Below, in pieces: positions 8,624 through 17,475 of a DNA stretch of 33,310 nt; positions within the stretch are counted from its first letter, which is position 1, and every line of letters begins with the position of its first letter. A model generated the notes under the pieces. That model saw nothing but the letters and a program-made list of their open reading frames with translations. It ran no database searches and was not told the DNA's origin. Source of the stretch: Desulfobulbaceae bacterium S3730MH12 (GTDB lineage Bacteria; Desulfobacterota; Desulfobulbia; Desulfobulbales; Desulfocapsaceae); the NCBI GenBank assembly GCA_001750925.1, contig MAXH01000159.1, forward strand, positions 1-33,310. Direction: 5' to 3'. The position numbers were made by a program, and so were the translations under genes.

Positions 8624-8668
8624 GAAAAAAGAAAAAAAAAGCTGGATGGAAACAATGTTCCATCCAGC
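8624..8668 (-). terminator. Strong intrinsic terminator of the alpha operon
   Basis: A perfect 11-bp stem (GCTGGATGGAA with TTCCATCCAGC, 8641-8668) and a 6-nt loop are followed on the minus strand by a U-rich tract of 17 nt with only two interruptions. It lies 25 nt after the rplQ stop and ends the long ribosomal transcript. Confidence 0.95.
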
Positions 8669-8693
8669 TTTTATGAAAATTGAGTCTGATCTG

Positions 8694-9083
8694 CTAATTT
8701 TCGTTCTCATCCAGATCAAGCACTTCTTCATAACCAACTAATTCTATAATGGCCATGGGTGCAGAATCTCCCTTCCTGGATCCGGTTTGCAGAATACGGG
8801 TATATCCACCCTTCCTGTCGACAAACTGTTCCTGTATATCAGTAAAGAGCTTCTCTACAATATCCTTACTTCTGATATAACTTAAAGCCTGACGCCGTGC
8901 ATGTAGATCACCACGCTTGGCAAGAGTAATCATCTTTTCAGCAATTGGCCTGAGTTCTTTCGCCTTTTCCCTGGTTGTAACAATACGTTCATGCTCGAAC
9001 AGGGAAGTAACCATATTTCTGAACATTGCCTCTCTGTGTGCACTGGTGCGGCCCAACTTTCTTCCTGATTTTCTATGTCTCAT
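8694..9083 (-). CDS. rplQ: 50S ribosomal protein L17
   Basis: L17 binds 23S rRNA near the exit tunnel side. The 129-residue sequence opens with [19 protein letters not shown] and continues with the conserved [24 protein letters not shown] and the [22 protein letters not shown] segment. GAGG lies 8 nt before the ATG. It is the last gene of the alpha operon, after rpoA, and is followed by the strong terminator. Confidence 0.98.
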   Translation of the reverse strand: MRHRKSGRKLGRTSAHREAMFRNMVTSLFEHERIVTTREKAKELRPIAEKMITLAKRGDLHARRQALSYIRSKDIVEKLFTDIQEQFVDRKGGYTRILQTGSRKGDSAPMAIIELVGYEEVLDLDENEN

Positions 9084-9160
9084 CTCACTATCCTCGGCGA
9101 CTGCTAAAAACCAAGAGAACTTGGCATTTTTAATTTCCTGAAAACCTCAATCCACAACTA

Positions 9161-10201
9161 CTACCCGGTCTGATCATTGGTTTCTTTAATATCAGGTGGT
9201 GTCCAATTTTCAAATTTCATCCCAAGAGTGAGATCCATCTCTGCCAGCAACGCCTTAATCTCATTTAGAGACTTACGTCCAAAGTTCTTGGTTTTCAGCA
9301 TTTCTTGATCACTCTTCTGAGCAAGATCTCCTATGAAATGGATATCAGCATTCTTCAAACAGTTAGCCGATCTCACTGAAAGCTCCAAATCCTCAACAGG
9401 TTTGTCCAGAAATGGATTCGCAGGCTCATCAGTTTCTTCAATTATATCAATCTCAGGTTCTGCTTCTTCTTCATCAAAATTGATGAAGATGGTCATCTGC
9501 TCTTTCAATATCTTGGCTGCATAAGCTAGAGCACTCTCAGGTTTCAAACTGCCATCTGTTTCAATTTCCATGGTCAGCTTGTCAAAATCTGTCTGCTGCC
9601 CTACACGAGCCTGTGACGTCACATACTGAATCATTTTGATCGGAGTAAATATGGCATCAATAGGAATCTGTCCAATAGAGAGATTTTCCTTATTCTGCAA
9701 TTCAGCAGGCTGATACCCCTTCCCCCACTCAACAGTAAGCTCAGCTCTAAATACAGTCTCACCGGTGAGGGTACAGATGATCTGTTCTTTGTTCATAACT
9801 TCAACAAAACTATTGCCGGTAATATCTGCAGCAGTAACAGTTCCAGGCCCGCTTTTGTCGATAACCACCTGTTGCGAATCACCGGAGTGAAGTTTAATCC
9901 TGACCATCTTGACATTAAGGATTATCTCACTCACATCTTCCATAATATCTTTCATGGAAGTGAACTCGTGTAAAGCACCTTCTATCTTAATACTTGTTAT
10001 TGCAGCACCCTGAATAGAGGAGAGAAGTATCCTTCGGAGTGAGTTGCCTATAGTTACGGCAAATCCTCTCTCAAGTGGCTCACAAACAAACTTCCCGTAA
10101 CTGTCGGTATGTTTTGCTCTGTCAACTTCAAGCTTCTCTGGTTTAATCAGCTCATGCCAGTTACGGTAAAATGGTATTTTTTCGTCGGCAGCTTGAGTCA
10201 T
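9161..10201 (-). CDS. rpoA: RNA polymerase alpha subunit
   Basis: Alpha dimerises to start RNA polymerase assembly and contacts UP elements and activators. The N-terminal domain contains the dimerisation and assembly stretch ([19 protein letters not shown], near residues 52-70). An acidic linker ([13 protein letters not shown], near 245-257) leads to a C-terminal domain from about residue 268, with [19 protein letters not shown] and the [12 protein letters not shown] helix-hairpin-helix. The length of 346 aa is slightly above the E. coli 329, mainly from the linker and tail. AAGG precedes the ATG. The 143-nt gap upstream holds a promoter-like sequence. Confidence 0.98.
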   Translation of the reverse strand: MTQAADEKIPFYRNWHELIKPEKLEVDRAKHTDSYGKFVCEPLERGFAVTIGNSLRRILLSSIQGAAITSIKIEGALHEFTSMKDIMEDVSEIILNVKMVRIKLHSGDSQQVVIDKSGPGTVTAADITGNSFVEVMNKEQIICTLTGETVFRAELTVEWGKGYQPAELQNKENLSIGQIPIDAIFTPIKMIQYVTSQARVGQQTDFDKLTMEIETDGSLKPESALAYAAKILKEQMTIFINFDEEEAEPEIDIIEETDEPANPFLDKPVEDLELSVRSANCLKNADIHFIGDLAQKSDQEMLKTKNFGRKSLNEIKALLAEMDLTLGMKFENWTPPDIKETNDQTG

Positions 10202-10267
10202 AAATTACCTTCCCTGCTTTTCATCAAACTTTTATTAATATCAGTCTTTAAGCAAACCAGAGGTATA

Positions 10268-10296
10268 ATAATATACACCCCGTGTTCTATCAACAA
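10268..10296 (-). promoter_or_regulatory. Possible internal promoter for rpoA-rplQ
   Basis: TTGTTG (10296-10291), a 17-nt spacer and TATTAT (10273-10268) lie in the 143-nt rpsD-rpoA gap. The -10 is good and the -35 weak. It could let rpoA be made apart from the ribosomal genes. Confidence 0.35.
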
Positions 10297-10344
10297 TCGG
10301 ATAAACTGTGTTTATTTTCGTCTTACCAGATTGAGATGTCGATA

Positions 10345-10974
10345 TTACTTGGAATAAAGCTCTACTATGAGCTGTTCCTGTATAGGCATAGTCATCTCTT
10401 CCCTGTTTGGAAGTGCCTTCACTGTGGCCTTGTAGTTGTCTTTATCAAGTTCGAGCCAACTAGGGACTCCTCTACGTACGACAGCCTCAAGATTTTCATT
10501 TATAGCTGCATTTGCACGACTCTTTTCTTTTAACGATACAACGTCACCGGCAGAAATAAGAAAAGAAGGAATATCAACCTTTTTCCCGTTAACGAGGATA
10601 TGCTTATGACGCACCAGCTGTCGAGACTGGCTCCTGGAAGCAGCAAAGCCTAAACGAAATACAGTGTTGTCCAGTCGTCTTTCAAGAAGAATGAGAAGAT
10701 TTTCGCCTGTTACACCCTTTTGCAGGTCAGCCTTGTGAAAATTCAGGCGAAACTGATTTTCAAGCATACCATACATACTTTTTACTTTCTGCTTTTCGCG
10801 AAGCTGAATGGCATAGTTGGAAAGCTTTTTAAATCTTGCCTGTCCATGCTGTCCGGGGCCAAAAGCTCTCCGCTCGTAAGAACATTTATCGGAGTAACAA
10901 CGGTCACCCTTGAGATATAATTTCAAACCTTCTCTTCTGCACCGACGGCATGCAGCACCTATATTTCTAGCCAA
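10345..10974 (-). CDS. rpsD: 30S ribosomal protein S4 (zinc-binding form, TTG start)
   Basis: S4 is a primary 16S rRNA binder, part of the mRNA-entry helicase and, in E. coli, the alpha-operon repressor. The 209 residues include a cysteine set at the N terminus (C9, C12, C26 and C31: a CRRC pair, then DRCYSDKC), which is the zinc-type S4, and the S4 RNA-binding domain ([20 protein letters not shown] and the [16 protein letters not shown] loop). The start codon is TTG, supported by GGAGG 6 nt upstream and by alignment of [16 protein letters not shown] with the family. It lies between rpsK and rpoA. Confidence 0.97.
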   Translation of the reverse strand: MARNIGAACRRCRREGLKLYLKGDRCYSDKCSYERRAFGPGQHGQARFKKLSNYAIQLREKQKVKSMYGMLENQFRLNFHKADLQKGVTGENLLILLERRLDNTVFRLGFAASRSQSRQLVRHKHILVNGKKVDIPSFLISAGDVVSLKEKSRANAAINENLEAVVRRGVPSWLELDKDNYKATVKALPNREEMTMPIQEQLIVELYSK

Positions 10975-11024
10975 CTTAGGCCTCCGTTCAATTGATTTAA
11001 ATAGCTTGGAATCTGCACATGAAA

Positions 11025-11405
11025 CTATACGCGGCGACGTTTGGGAGGTTTACACCCGTTATGAGGAATAGGAGTAACATCGTATATACGACTAACTTCA
11101 AATCCTGTATTGATAAGTGCTCTCAAAGCTGCTTCTCTGCCAGGCCCTGGTCCTTTAACCTTAACCTCAACCTTGCGCATACCAACATCTGCTGCTTTCT
11201 TGGCAGCATCAGCCAGGGCATTCTGGGCAGCAAATGGAGTGCTTTTCCGAGATCCCTTAAACCCTAAAACGCCTGCACTGCACCATGCAACGACATTTCC
11301 CTGTTTATCGGAAATCGTTACAATTGTATTATTAAAAGTGGAATAGATAAAAACAATACCCTCAGGAATATTCTTTTTCACCTTCCGTTTTTTTGCTACA
11401 GCCAT
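11025..11405 (-). CDS. rpsK: 30S ribosomal protein S11
   Basis: S11 sits on the 30S platform next to the mRNA exit. The 126-residue sequence shows the typical [20 protein letters not shown] segment, then [32 protein letters not shown] and the C-terminal [19 protein letters not shown]. The gene lies 24 nt after rpsM, and AGGTG precedes the ATG. The PHNG motif is the site where S11 isoaspartate forms in E. coli. Confidence 0.98.
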   Translation of the reverse strand: MAVAKKRKVKKNIPEGIVFIYSTFNNTIVTISDKQGNVVAWCSAGVLGFKGSRKSTPFAAQNALADAAKKAADVGMRKVEVKVKGPGPGREAALRALINTGFEVSRIYDVTPIPHNGCKPPKRRRV

Positions 11406-11429
11406 ATCTTACACCTGGATTAAATTCAA

Positions 11430-11795
11430 CTATTTACGACGAGCAGCGCCTCTTCTTGGGCCTTTCTTAGTACGAGCATTCGTCTTTGTTTTCTGTCCAC
11501 GACAGGGCAGACCCATACGATGGCGACGCCCTCGATAACACCCAAGATCAGTAAGTCTCTTAATATCCATAGAGACCTCACGACGTCGATCACCTTCAAC
11601 GGAATAATCTGCTTCGATCACCTTCCTGATCCGATTAACGTCATCTCCATTGAGATCATCACTGTTCATTGTATAAGGTAGATCCACCTCATCAAGAATC
11701 TTGCGAGCCGATGTCAACCCGATACCGTGTATGTAAGTTAATGCCCGATCAATGTGTTTGTTTTTCGGTAGGTCAATTCCTGATATACGTGCCAA
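11430..11795 (-). CDS. rpsM: 30S ribosomal protein S13 (TTG start)
   Basis: S13 in the 30S head forms intersubunit bridges and touches the P-site tRNA through its tail. The 121-residue protein has [20 protein letters not shown], the helix-hairpin-helix [16 protein letters not shown], the [20 protein letters not shown] segment and the basic tail [12 protein letters not shown]. The start is TTG, backed by AAGGAG 7 nt upstream and the conserved N terminus. It opens the alpha-operon block directly after rpmJ. Confidence 0.97.
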   Translation of the reverse strand: MARISGIDLPKNKHIDRALTYIHGIGLTSARKILDEVDLPYTMNSDDLNGDDVNRIRKVIEADYSVEGDRRREVSMDIKRLTDLGCYRGRRHRMGLPCRGQKTKTNARTKKGPRRGAARRK

Positions 11796-11842
11796 GATCT
11801 ATCTCCTTAGAAGAAGTAGGTAATTAAAACGGTCAAGCCAGT

Positions 11843-11956
11843 CTATCCCTGCCTCTGTTTATGTTTCTTAACTTTACAAGATACGCGAACAACACCTTTT
11901 CGTTTGTATATCTTACAATCACTGCATATTTTTTTTACTGATGCGCGTACTTTCAT
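11843..11956 (-). CDS. rpmJ: 50S ribosomal protein L36 (zinc-binding form)
   Basis: L36 is a 37-residue zinc-ribbon protein that joins the 50S subunit late in assembly. Translating from ATG at 11956 gives [20 protein letters not shown] and then a segment ending [11 protein letters not shown], with zinc ligands Cys11, Cys14, Cys27 and His32. This is the C+ form. It lies 12 nt after the infA stop and 47 nt before rpsM, its usual place. There is no strong Shine-Dalgarno, so coupling to infA is likely. Confidence 0.97.
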   Translation of the reverse strand: MKVRASVKKICSDCKIYKRKGVVRVSCKVKKHKQRQG

Positions 11957-11968
11957 GATAAACGGACT

Positions 11969-12205
11969 CTATTTTTTCTTTTTGGCGTTTTTCGCCCGAA
12001 ATGTTACCCTTCCCCTGGTCAGGTCATAGGGAGAAAGTTCAATAGTAACCCTGTCACCAGGTAAAATCTTGATAAAATGCATCCGCATTTTACCTGAAAT
12101 GTGTGCCAGCACCTTATGCCCGTTATCAAGCTCAACCCTAAACATTGCATTAGGCAGCGGCTCAATAATAGTTCCTTCTACTTCAATCGCTTCTTCTTTA
12201 GCCAT
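11969..12205 (-). CDS. infA: Translation initiation factor IF-1
   Basis: IF-1 is an OB-fold protein that occupies the 30S A site during initiation. The protein is 78 aa against the usual 72, the extra residues being a lysine-rich end. [24 protein letters not shown] and the [25 protein letters not shown] region are characteristic. AGGG precedes the ATG. The 119-nt gap from map holds a weak 6-bp hairpin (TCTCTT with AAGAGA) and a TATTAT sequence that might be a -10, but no matching -35 is visible. Confidence 0.97.
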   Translation of the reverse strand: MAKEEAIEVEGTIIEPLPNAMFRVELDNGHKVLAHISGKMRMHFIKILPGDRVTIELSPYDLTRGRVTFRAKNAKKKK

Positions 12206-12324
12206 GGAGATCCCTGAGTAATCAATGTTTCAATTAAAAACGGAGAAATATAATACATCTCTTCAAAAAAGAGAAGTTTTTTTTAATGGTGCCCTAAAAA
12301 CTCTTCATCTGACCTGATAACCGC

Positions 12325-13113
12325 CTAACTCTCACAACGGCTTAATATTGCCGGACCATTTTCTGTCACCGCAACTGAATGTTCAAAGTGAGCCGATGGC
12401 TGTTTATCGCTGGTTATTACAGTCCAACCGTCTTTTAATACCTTAACCTTATGTGAACCCATGTTGACCATGGGTTCAATGGCTAATACCATTCCCGGAA
12501 GCAACCTTGGTGTGCGTTCTCCCTGAAAAAAATTAGGTATCTCCGGAGGCTCATGGAGTGCACTACCGATACCATGCCCTACAAACTGCCTGACAATAGA
12601 TAATCCGTGTCCTTCAACATGATTCTGGATAGCCCGGGAGATATCACCTACACGATTGCCTGCAATAACCTGTCCTATCCCTTTACCGAGGGACTCTTCA
12701 GTCACCTTTAGCAACTTCGCCACCTCGGCATCTATCTTTCCAACCGGAACTGTTATAGCGGAATCACCAAAAAAGCCTTTGAATTCAACTCCAAAATCAA
12801 TAGATATGATATCGCCATCTTTCAGTTTTGTTTTTCTAGACGGAATGCCGTGTACCACTTCTTCATTTACTGAAACACAAAGACTCCCGGGAAACCCTCT
12901 GTATCCCTTAAATGCAGGTTTTCCGTGGCGTTTAATACATAACTCTTCAGCAGATTTGTCAAGCTCCCAGGTTGTAATCCCGGGTTCTACTAATTCTTTC
13001 AGCATTGTCAGGGTATCTGATACAATTCGATTAGCCTCACGCATAACCAAAATTTGATCAGCAGTTTTAACTATAATAGACTTTCTTTCTCTTCTATCAG
13101 CTTTCCCTGCCAC
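12325..13113 (-). CDS. map: Type I methionine aminopeptidase
   Basis: MetAP removes N-terminal methionine from nascent proteins. All five metal ligands are present: Asp106 and Asp117 (in DFGVEFKGFFGDS), His180 (GHGIG), Glu213 (AIEPM) and Glu244 (FEHS), with His89 in VHGIP. The GTG start is 3 nt after the secY stop and gives 262 aa with about 14 basic N-terminal residues beyond the usual start. Its Shine-Dalgarno is poor (AAGGA 13 nt away), and there is no ATG before residue 24, so the exact start is uncertain. Coupling to secY is likely. Confidence 0.95.
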   Translation of the reverse strand: MAGKADRRERKSIIVKTADQILVMREANRIVSDTLTMLKELVEPGITTWELDKSAEELCIKRHGKPAFKGYRGFPGSLCVSVNEEVVHGIPSRKTKLKDGDIISIDFGVEFKGFFGDSAITVPVGKIDAEVAKLLKVTEESLGKGIGQVIAGNRVGDISRAIQNHVEGHGLSIVRQFVGHGIGSALHEPPEIPNFFQGERTPRLLPGMVLAIEPMVNMGSHKVKVLKDGWTVITSDKQPSAHFEHSVAVTENGPAILSRCES

Positions 13114-13116
13114 TAC

Positions 13117-14421
13117 CTATCTACGTCCTTTGATTCTACCCTGCTTCATAAACCCTTCGTAATTCCTCATGTGAAGGTGAGATTCAATCTGTGAAATTGT
13201 ATCAATTCCTACACCAACTACAATAAGCAACGCAGTTCCGCCAAAAAAGAACGGTATATTAAATTGGCCAATCAAAATCGTAGGCAGCACGCAAACAGCA
13301 CTGAGGTAAATTGACCCTACAACAGTTAACCTGGTGAGCACCTTATCTAAAAATTCGGCTGTTCTTTTACCAGGCCTTATACCAGGAATAAAACCACCAT
13401 TCTTCTTCAGGTTCTCCGCAACATCATCCGGCTTGAATTGAACTGCAGTATAAAAAAAACAGAAGAAAACTATCATTGCCACATAACAGATATAGTAATA
13501 GACAGTTCCCGGAGACATTGCTGCAGATACCTTCTGTACCCAGTCAATCTGGATAAAACTCCCAATTGTAGCGGGAAACATCATAATAGATGATGCAAAA
13601 ATCGGGGGAATAACTCCGGAAATATTAATTTTCAGTGGAAGGTGAGAACTCTGACCTCCATACACCTTCCTCCCAACAACCCGCTTTGCATACTGGATCG
13701 GAATTCTTCGCTGAGCTGTCTCAAAAAACACAATCACAGCGACAATAAAAAACATGAAAAGAACCAGAAAAGGTACAAAGAAGAGAGCAATTTCTCCAGC
13801 CTTGATAAGCTGAATTGAATTCACAATCGCTGCAGGTCCACGGGCAACAATTCCGGCAAAAATAATCAGTGATATCCCATTACCGATACCCCTTTCAGTC
13901 ATCTGCTCACCAAGCCACATGATAAAAGCGGTCCCCGACGTCAAGGTGAGCATGGTCATAAGCTTAAACTGAATACCGGGATTAAGTACAATGGCCGCCC
14001 CTCCTGGTCCAGTCATACTTTCAAGCCCGGTGGCAATAAAAGTACCCTGAATAATTGACAACACGACAGTACCGTACCTTGTATACTGTGTAATTTTGCG
14101 ATTCCCGGCTGGTCCCTCTTTTTTAAGGGCTTCAAGCTGTGGTACAACCACAGTCATAAGCTGGATTATAATGGAGGCGCTGATATACGGCATGATCCCC
14201 AGGGCGAAAATGGAAAAATTTTCAAGGGCACCACCAGAAAACATATTGAACATACCAAACAACGTGCTGGCATTCTGTTCAAAAAAAGCTGAAAGGGCTT
14301 CTCCATTGATACCAGGAGTAGGTATCTGTACGCCCATTCTGTAAACTGCGAGCATAATAAGCGTAAAAAGTACACGCCTACGCAACTCCGGTATATTAGC
14401 AGCACTCTGCAATCCGCTCAT
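13117..14421 (-). CDS. secY: Preprotein translocase subunit SecY
   Basis: SecY is the inner-membrane protein-conducting channel. The 434-residue sequence carries about ten hydrophobic segments. Recognisable parts are the N-terminal IPELRRRVLFTLIMLAVYR, the plug and TM2 region (MFNMFSGGALENFSIFALGI, then MPYISASIIIQL), ERGIGNGISLIIFAGIV, the cytoplasmic RRIPIQYAKR loop, LPLKINISGVIPPIFASSI and the C-terminal MRNYEGFMKQGRIKGRR. AGGA lies 7 nt before the ATG. It follows rplO and precedes map, the standard spc order; no adk gene lies between. Confidence 0.98.
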   Translation of the reverse strand: MSGLQSAANIPELRRRVLFTLIMLAVYRMGVQIPTPGINGEALSAFFEQNASTLFGMFNMFSGGALENFSIFALGIMPYISASIIIQLMTVVVPQLEALKKEGPAGNRKITQYTRYGTVVLSIIQGTFIATGLESMTGPGGAAIVLNPGIQFKLMTMLTLTSGTAFIMWLGEQMTERGIGNGISLIIFAGIVARGPAAIVNSIQLIKAGEIALFFVPFLVLFMFFIVAVIVFFETAQRRIPIQYAKRVVGRKVYGGQSSHLPLKINISGVIPPIFASSIMMFPATIGSFIQIDWVQKVSAAMSPGTVYYYICYVAMIVFFCFFYTAVQFKPDDVAENLKKNGGFIPGIRPGKRTAEFLDKVLTRLTVVGSIYLSAVCVLPTILIGQFNIPFFFGGTALLIVVGVGIDTISQIESHLHMRNYEGFMKQGRIKGRR

Positions 14422-14484
14422 TATATCATCCTATCTGCGCTTCGATCAAAGATTCTGGACTCATTGCCAACAGCCAAGGAATAA

Positions 14485-14943
14485 TTATTCACTATCAGAC
14501 TGGCTGGAGGTGATAACTTTTCCACCTGCTTCTTCTATTTTGCTTTTCGCAGAACCACTGATTTTATCAACATTGATATTCAGAGCTTTAGTAACCTCAC
14601 CATTGGCAAGGACTTTTACCAGAGTACCTTCTTTAACAATTCCAGCTCCTACCAGTGCAGCTTTATCAATTTCCTTATTCCCATCAAATGAGTCGAGTTG
14701 AGAAAGGGAAACAATTGTATATTCTTTTCTGAAAATATTAGTAAAACCTCGCTTTGGCAGCCTGCGCTGCAGAGGCATCTGACCACCTTCAAAACCCGGC
14801 TTTATTCCAGATCCTGAACGGGATTTATACCCTTTATGTCCACGACCAGCTGTCTTACCATGCCCGCTGCCAGGCCCCCGGCCCAACCGCTTCCGGTTCT
14901 TGGTTGCACCCTTTTGCGGGGAAAGGTTTGCCAAAGTCAACAT
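14485..14943 (-). CDS. rplO: 50S ribosomal protein L15
   Basis: L15 is a late 50S assembly protein with a long glycine- and lysine-rich N-terminal extension. The 152-residue product starts MLTLANLSPQKGATKNRKRL and continues with RGPGSGHGKTAGRGHKG, GFEGGQMPLQRRLPKRGF and a C-terminal domain. The start at 14943 is fixed by GAGGAG upstream; an in-frame upstream extension of 17 codons would run into rpmD and has no family support. Only one base separates it from the rpmD stop, so translation is coupled. Confidence 0.97.
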   Translation of the reverse strand: MLTLANLSPQKGATKNRKRLGRGPGSGHGKTAGRGHKGYKSRSGSGIKPGFEGGQMPLQRRLPKRGFTNIFRKEYTIVSLSQLDSFDGNKEIDKAALVGAGIVKEGTLVKVLANGEVTKALNINVDKISGSAKSKIEEAGGKVITSSQSDSE

Positions 14944-14944
14944 G

Positions 14945-15127
14945 CTATATCTCCTCAATACGTACAAGATGACTAACCTTATTGAGCATACCACGAAGCT
15001 CCGGAGTGTCTTTTCTTGTAATTTTTTTATTCATTTTAGTGAGCCCAAGGCCAACTAAAGTTGCATTGATCTTTTTGGTACTGCCAATGCCACTTTTTAC
15101 CTGTGAAAAAGTAATTGTCTCAGCCAT
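14945..15127 (-). CDS. rpmD: 50S ribosomal protein L30
   Basis: L30 is a small 23S rRNA-binding protein. The 60 residues fit the usual length and show the pattern FSQVKSGIGSTKKINATLVG, LGLTKMNKKI and RGMLNKVSHLVRIEE. It lies between rpsE and rplO, its universal bacterial position. The Shine-Dalgarno is weak. Confidence 0.96.
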   Translation of the reverse strand: MAETITFSQVKSGIGSTKKINATLVGLGLTKMNKKITRKDTPELRGMLNKVSHLVRIEEI

Positions 15128-15185
15128 TTAATTACCGTTATTTATCAAATATTTTGCATACATCTTCCAGCGTCCCCAGATGACG

Positions 15186-15698
15186 TTATGCGCTAATTTC
15201 TTCTACTGTTTTTCCACGCAAATCAGCAATCTTCTGGGCTGAACGCAAAGTCTGCAGCCCGTTGATAGTTGCCTTGACCATATTATGCGGATTATGTGAA
15301 CCCAGGCACTTGGTCAGTATATTCGATACCCCCGCAGCTTCAAGAACAGCTCGCACAGGCCCCCCGGCAATAAGACCGGTACCTTCGGAGGCAGGTTTAA
15401 GCAAAACCTTTCCAGCGCCATACTTTCCAATGATAGTATGGGGAATCGAGGTTTCTGTAAGATGGACAGATACCATCGCTTTTCTGGCCTTTTCAACCCC
15501 TTTCCGGATAGCCTCAGGAACTTGATTAGCTTTGCCAAGTCCGTATCCAACCTTACCTTTGCCGTCACCAACAACAACGATTGCGCTAAAACTAAATCTG
15601 CGACCACCTTTTACAACTTTTGCTACCCTGTTGATAAAAACAATTTTTTCTATAAGTTCCTCAGCATTTGCACTTTTGGAACGTTTGAAATCAGACAA
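15186..15698 (-). CDS. rpsE: 30S ribosomal protein S5 (TTG start)
   Basis: S5 lies at the mRNA entry site and helps decoding accuracy and mRNA unwinding. The 170 residues include the N-terminal dsRBD-like domain ([20 protein letters not shown], then [20 protein letters not shown]) and the C-terminal domain ([20 protein letters not shown], then [19 protein letters not shown]). The start is TTG with a G-rich GGGGGGTG upstream. It follows rplR after 28 nt. Confidence 0.97.
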   Translation of the reverse strand: MSDFKRSKSANAEELIEKIVFINRVAKVVKGGRRFSFSAIVVVGDGKGKVGYGLGKANQVPEAIRKGVEKARKAMVSVHLTETSIPHTIIGKYGAGKVLLKPASEGTGLIAGGPVRAVLEAAGVSNILTKCLGSHNPHNMVKATINGLQTLRSAQKIADLRGKTVEEISA

Positions 15699-15726
15699 GG
15701 GACACCCCCCTTTTATTTAAAAATCT

Positions 15727-16092
15727 TTAAAATTCCAGACCACCTTCCCTGGCACCTTCAGAAAGAGATTTGACCCTGCCGTGATAAATCGACCCGCCAC
15801 GATCAAATACGACTTTAGTAATGCCAGCGGCTTTTGCACGGGCTCCTATCGCCTCACCGACTTTTTTGGCTGCTCCGATTTTGCCTTTTTCATCGCCTAG
15901 AGCAAACTCTTTGTCTATAGTGGACATGGAGATCAGGGTATGCCCTGCTGCGTCGTCGATAATTTGTGCGTAGATATGCTTATTGCTTTTGAAGACACGG
16001 AGCCTTGGGCGTTCACTTGTACCAATTACCTTTTTCCTGATACGTTTGACTCGCTTTGCCCTTGCTATACTCTTAGGATTCGTCCTAGCCAT
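15727..16092 (-). CDS. rplR: 50S ribosomal protein L18
   Basis: L18 binds 5S rRNA and docks it in the central protuberance. The 121-residue protein has a basic N terminus ([20 protein letters not shown]), the [18 protein letters not shown] core, a [15 protein letters not shown] helix and the [16 protein letters not shown] motif, all typical. It lies between rplF and rpsE in standard spc order. Confidence 0.98.
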   Translation of the reverse strand: MARTNPKSIARAKRVKRIRKKVIGTSERPRLRVFKSNKHIYAQIIDDAAGHTLISMSTIDKEFALGDEKGKIGAAKKVGEAIGARAKAAGITKVVFDRGGSIYHGRVKSLSEGAREGGLEF

Positions 16093-16131
16093 TGTAATTT
16101 TCCGTTAAATTTTTATACGTAGGTTTCAAAA

Positions 16132-16674
16132 TCAGACAGCAGCCCCTGCTTTACCGGCTTTACGAACGATGTGCTCATTTTCGTAACGAATTCCTTTTCC
16201 CTTATAGGGCTCAGGTTTTCTTATCTGCCGTATCCGGGAAGCTGTCAAACCCAGGAGTTCTTTGTCTATCGACTCAAGCACAATTTTAGTGTTGCCATCA
16301 ACAGAAGCAGCAACCCCTTTTGGCAATTTGAAATCTACCGGATTTGAATATCCAACATTCAGAGTCAACATTGAACCGCCGACACTGGCCTTATATCCAA
16401 CACCTTCAATAACCAGAACTCGTCTAAATCCGTCAGTAACTCCAATAACCATATTATTGATAAGACTCCTAGTTAATCCTCTGAATGCATTAACTTTACT
16501 ACTATCAATACGGTTGTTTAATGTAATCACATTATCCTCTAGCACAACTTCCACTTCCGGGATAATTTCACGCTTCAGGGTTCCTTTTGCTCCAGTTACC
16601 GATATCTGTTGATCCTTGAGATCAATTTTAACCCCAGCAGGAACCGGAATTGGTTGTTTACCAATACGAGACAT
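16132..16674 (-). CDS. rplF: 50S ribosomal protein L6
   Basis: L6 lies near the sarcin-ricin loop and factor-binding site. The 180 residues begin MSRIGKQPIPVPAGVKIDLK. The second half carries the VGYKASV and LNVGYSNPVDFKLPKGV strands and ends with the signature IRKPEPYKGKGIRYENEHI. GGAGG lies 5 nt before the ATG. It follows rpsH after 24 nt. Confidence 0.98.
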   Translation of the reverse strand: MSRIGKQPIPVPAGVKIDLKDQQISVTGAKGTLKREIIPEVEVVLEDNVITLNNRIDSSKVNAFRGLTRSLINNMVIGVTDGFRRVLVIEGVGYKASVGGSMLTLNVGYSNPVDFKLPKGVAASVDGNTKIVLESIDKELLGLTASRIRQIRKPEPYKGKGIRYENEHIVRKAGKAGAAV

Positions 16675-16698
16675 ACTTACCTCCGTAATTTATGAGAC

Positions 16699-17097
16699 CT
16701 ACCAGACCTCACAAATAATCTCCCCACCAAAATTCAGGGCTCTAGCTGTTTTATCTGTCACAACGCCTTTAGATGTAGAAATAATTGCAATTCCAAGCCC
16801 ATTCAATACTTTGGGTATTGCATTAGCCTTAGCGTATTTCCTCAGTCCGGGTTTACTTACCCGCTTTAACCCGGTAATCGCCGACTCACTGTCAGGTCCA
16901 TATTTAAGATCAACCTTCAGAACCCCCTGGACAGAGTCATCGATTACACGGTAGTCGATAATGTAGCCCTCATCTTTCAAGACTTTCGCAATATCAACCT
17001 TAACTGTTGATGAAGGCATTTCTACAGAATCAAATTTTACCATTACTGCATTTCGTATCCTGGTCAGCATATCTGCCAGGGGATCGCTCATTGACAT
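16699..17097 (-). CDS. rpsH: 30S ribosomal protein S8
   Basis: S8 is a primary 16S rRNA binder and the spc-operon repressor in E. coli. The 132-residue product starts [20 protein letters not shown] and ends with the conserved [20 protein letters not shown], then IICEVW. I place the start at ATG 17097, with AAGGAG 8 nt upstream, rather than at an in-frame GTG at 17106. It follows rpsN in the usual order. Confidence 0.97.
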   Translation of the reverse strand: MSMSDPLADMLTRIRNAVMVKFDSVEMPSSTVKVDIAKVLKDEGYIIDYRVIDDSVQGVLKVDLKYGPDSESAITGLKRVSKPGLRKYAKANAIPKVLNGLGIAIISTSKGVVTDKTARALNFGGEIICEVW

Positions 17098-17158
17098 AGC
17101 GAACACTCCTTATTTTTCAATATAGTAGACAAGTTCAATCAAAGAAGGCACCAATATG

Positions 17159-17344
17159 CTACCAACTTGATTTAGTCACTCCCGTTATTTCACCACCCAA
17201 CGCCAACTTTCTGAAACAGATCCTGCAAATACCGAATTTCCTGATAAACCCCCTTGGACGACCACACAGAGGGCATCGGTTATACTTCCGTACGGCAAAC
17301 TTTGGTTCACGTTGGGCCTTTGCAATTATGGATTTCTTAGCCAA
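17159..17344 (-). CDS. rpsN: 30S ribosomal protein S14, type Z (TTG start)
   Basis: S14 lies in the 30S head. This is the short 61-residue zinc form, read as [16 protein letters not shown], then two CxxC pairs (CPLC and CRIC) and the end [15 protein letters not shown]. The TTG at 17344 is chosen because GGAGG sits 5 nt upstream and the product matches type Z S14 from its first residue. A longer in-frame reading to 17434 adds 30 residues unlike the family. A 131-nt spacer with two perfect hairpins separates it from rplE. Confidence 0.96.
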   Translation of the reverse strand: MAKKSIIAKAQREPKFAVRKYNRCPLCGRPRGFIRKFGICRICFRKLALGGEITGVTKSSW

Positions 17345-17440
17345 ATCGACCTCCAAATAATCTCTTGATATGTAATAAACTAATCCGATTAGATCGGAAC
17401 TTTGTAAAATGCCAGGATAAGTACCTGCACACAATAATGT

Positions 17441-17461
17441 TTCTGCCGAACAAAAGCAGAA
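17441..17461 (-). promoter_or_regulatory. Hairpin after rplE
   Basis: Perfect 6-bp arms, TTCTGC and GCAGAA, enclose a 9-nt loop just downstream of the rplE stop (17476). No U-tract follows. A second hairpin (TCCGAT with ATCGGA, 3-nt loop) lies at 17384-17398 in the same spacer. They may affect processing or stability. Confidence 0.35.
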
Positions 17462-17475
17462 GGTTTTCTATGGTA

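Noticed and set aside
8595-8663. N-terminal extension of the YkgJ-like protein with a run of phenylalanines
   Set aside because: The extension is the rplQ terminator hairpin and its U-tract read as codons; a strong Shine-Dalgarno supports the start at 8594.
12206-12324. A promoter or terminator ahead of infA
   Set aside because: A TATTAT box and a weak 6-bp AT-rich hairpin are present, but no -35 box at proper spacing and no U-tract directly after the stem.
17345-17434. 30-codon extension of rpsN to an upstream ATG
   Set aside because: Type Z S14 begins at the TTG codon at 17344, with GGAGG 5 nt upstream; the extension is unlike the family and crosses hairpins.
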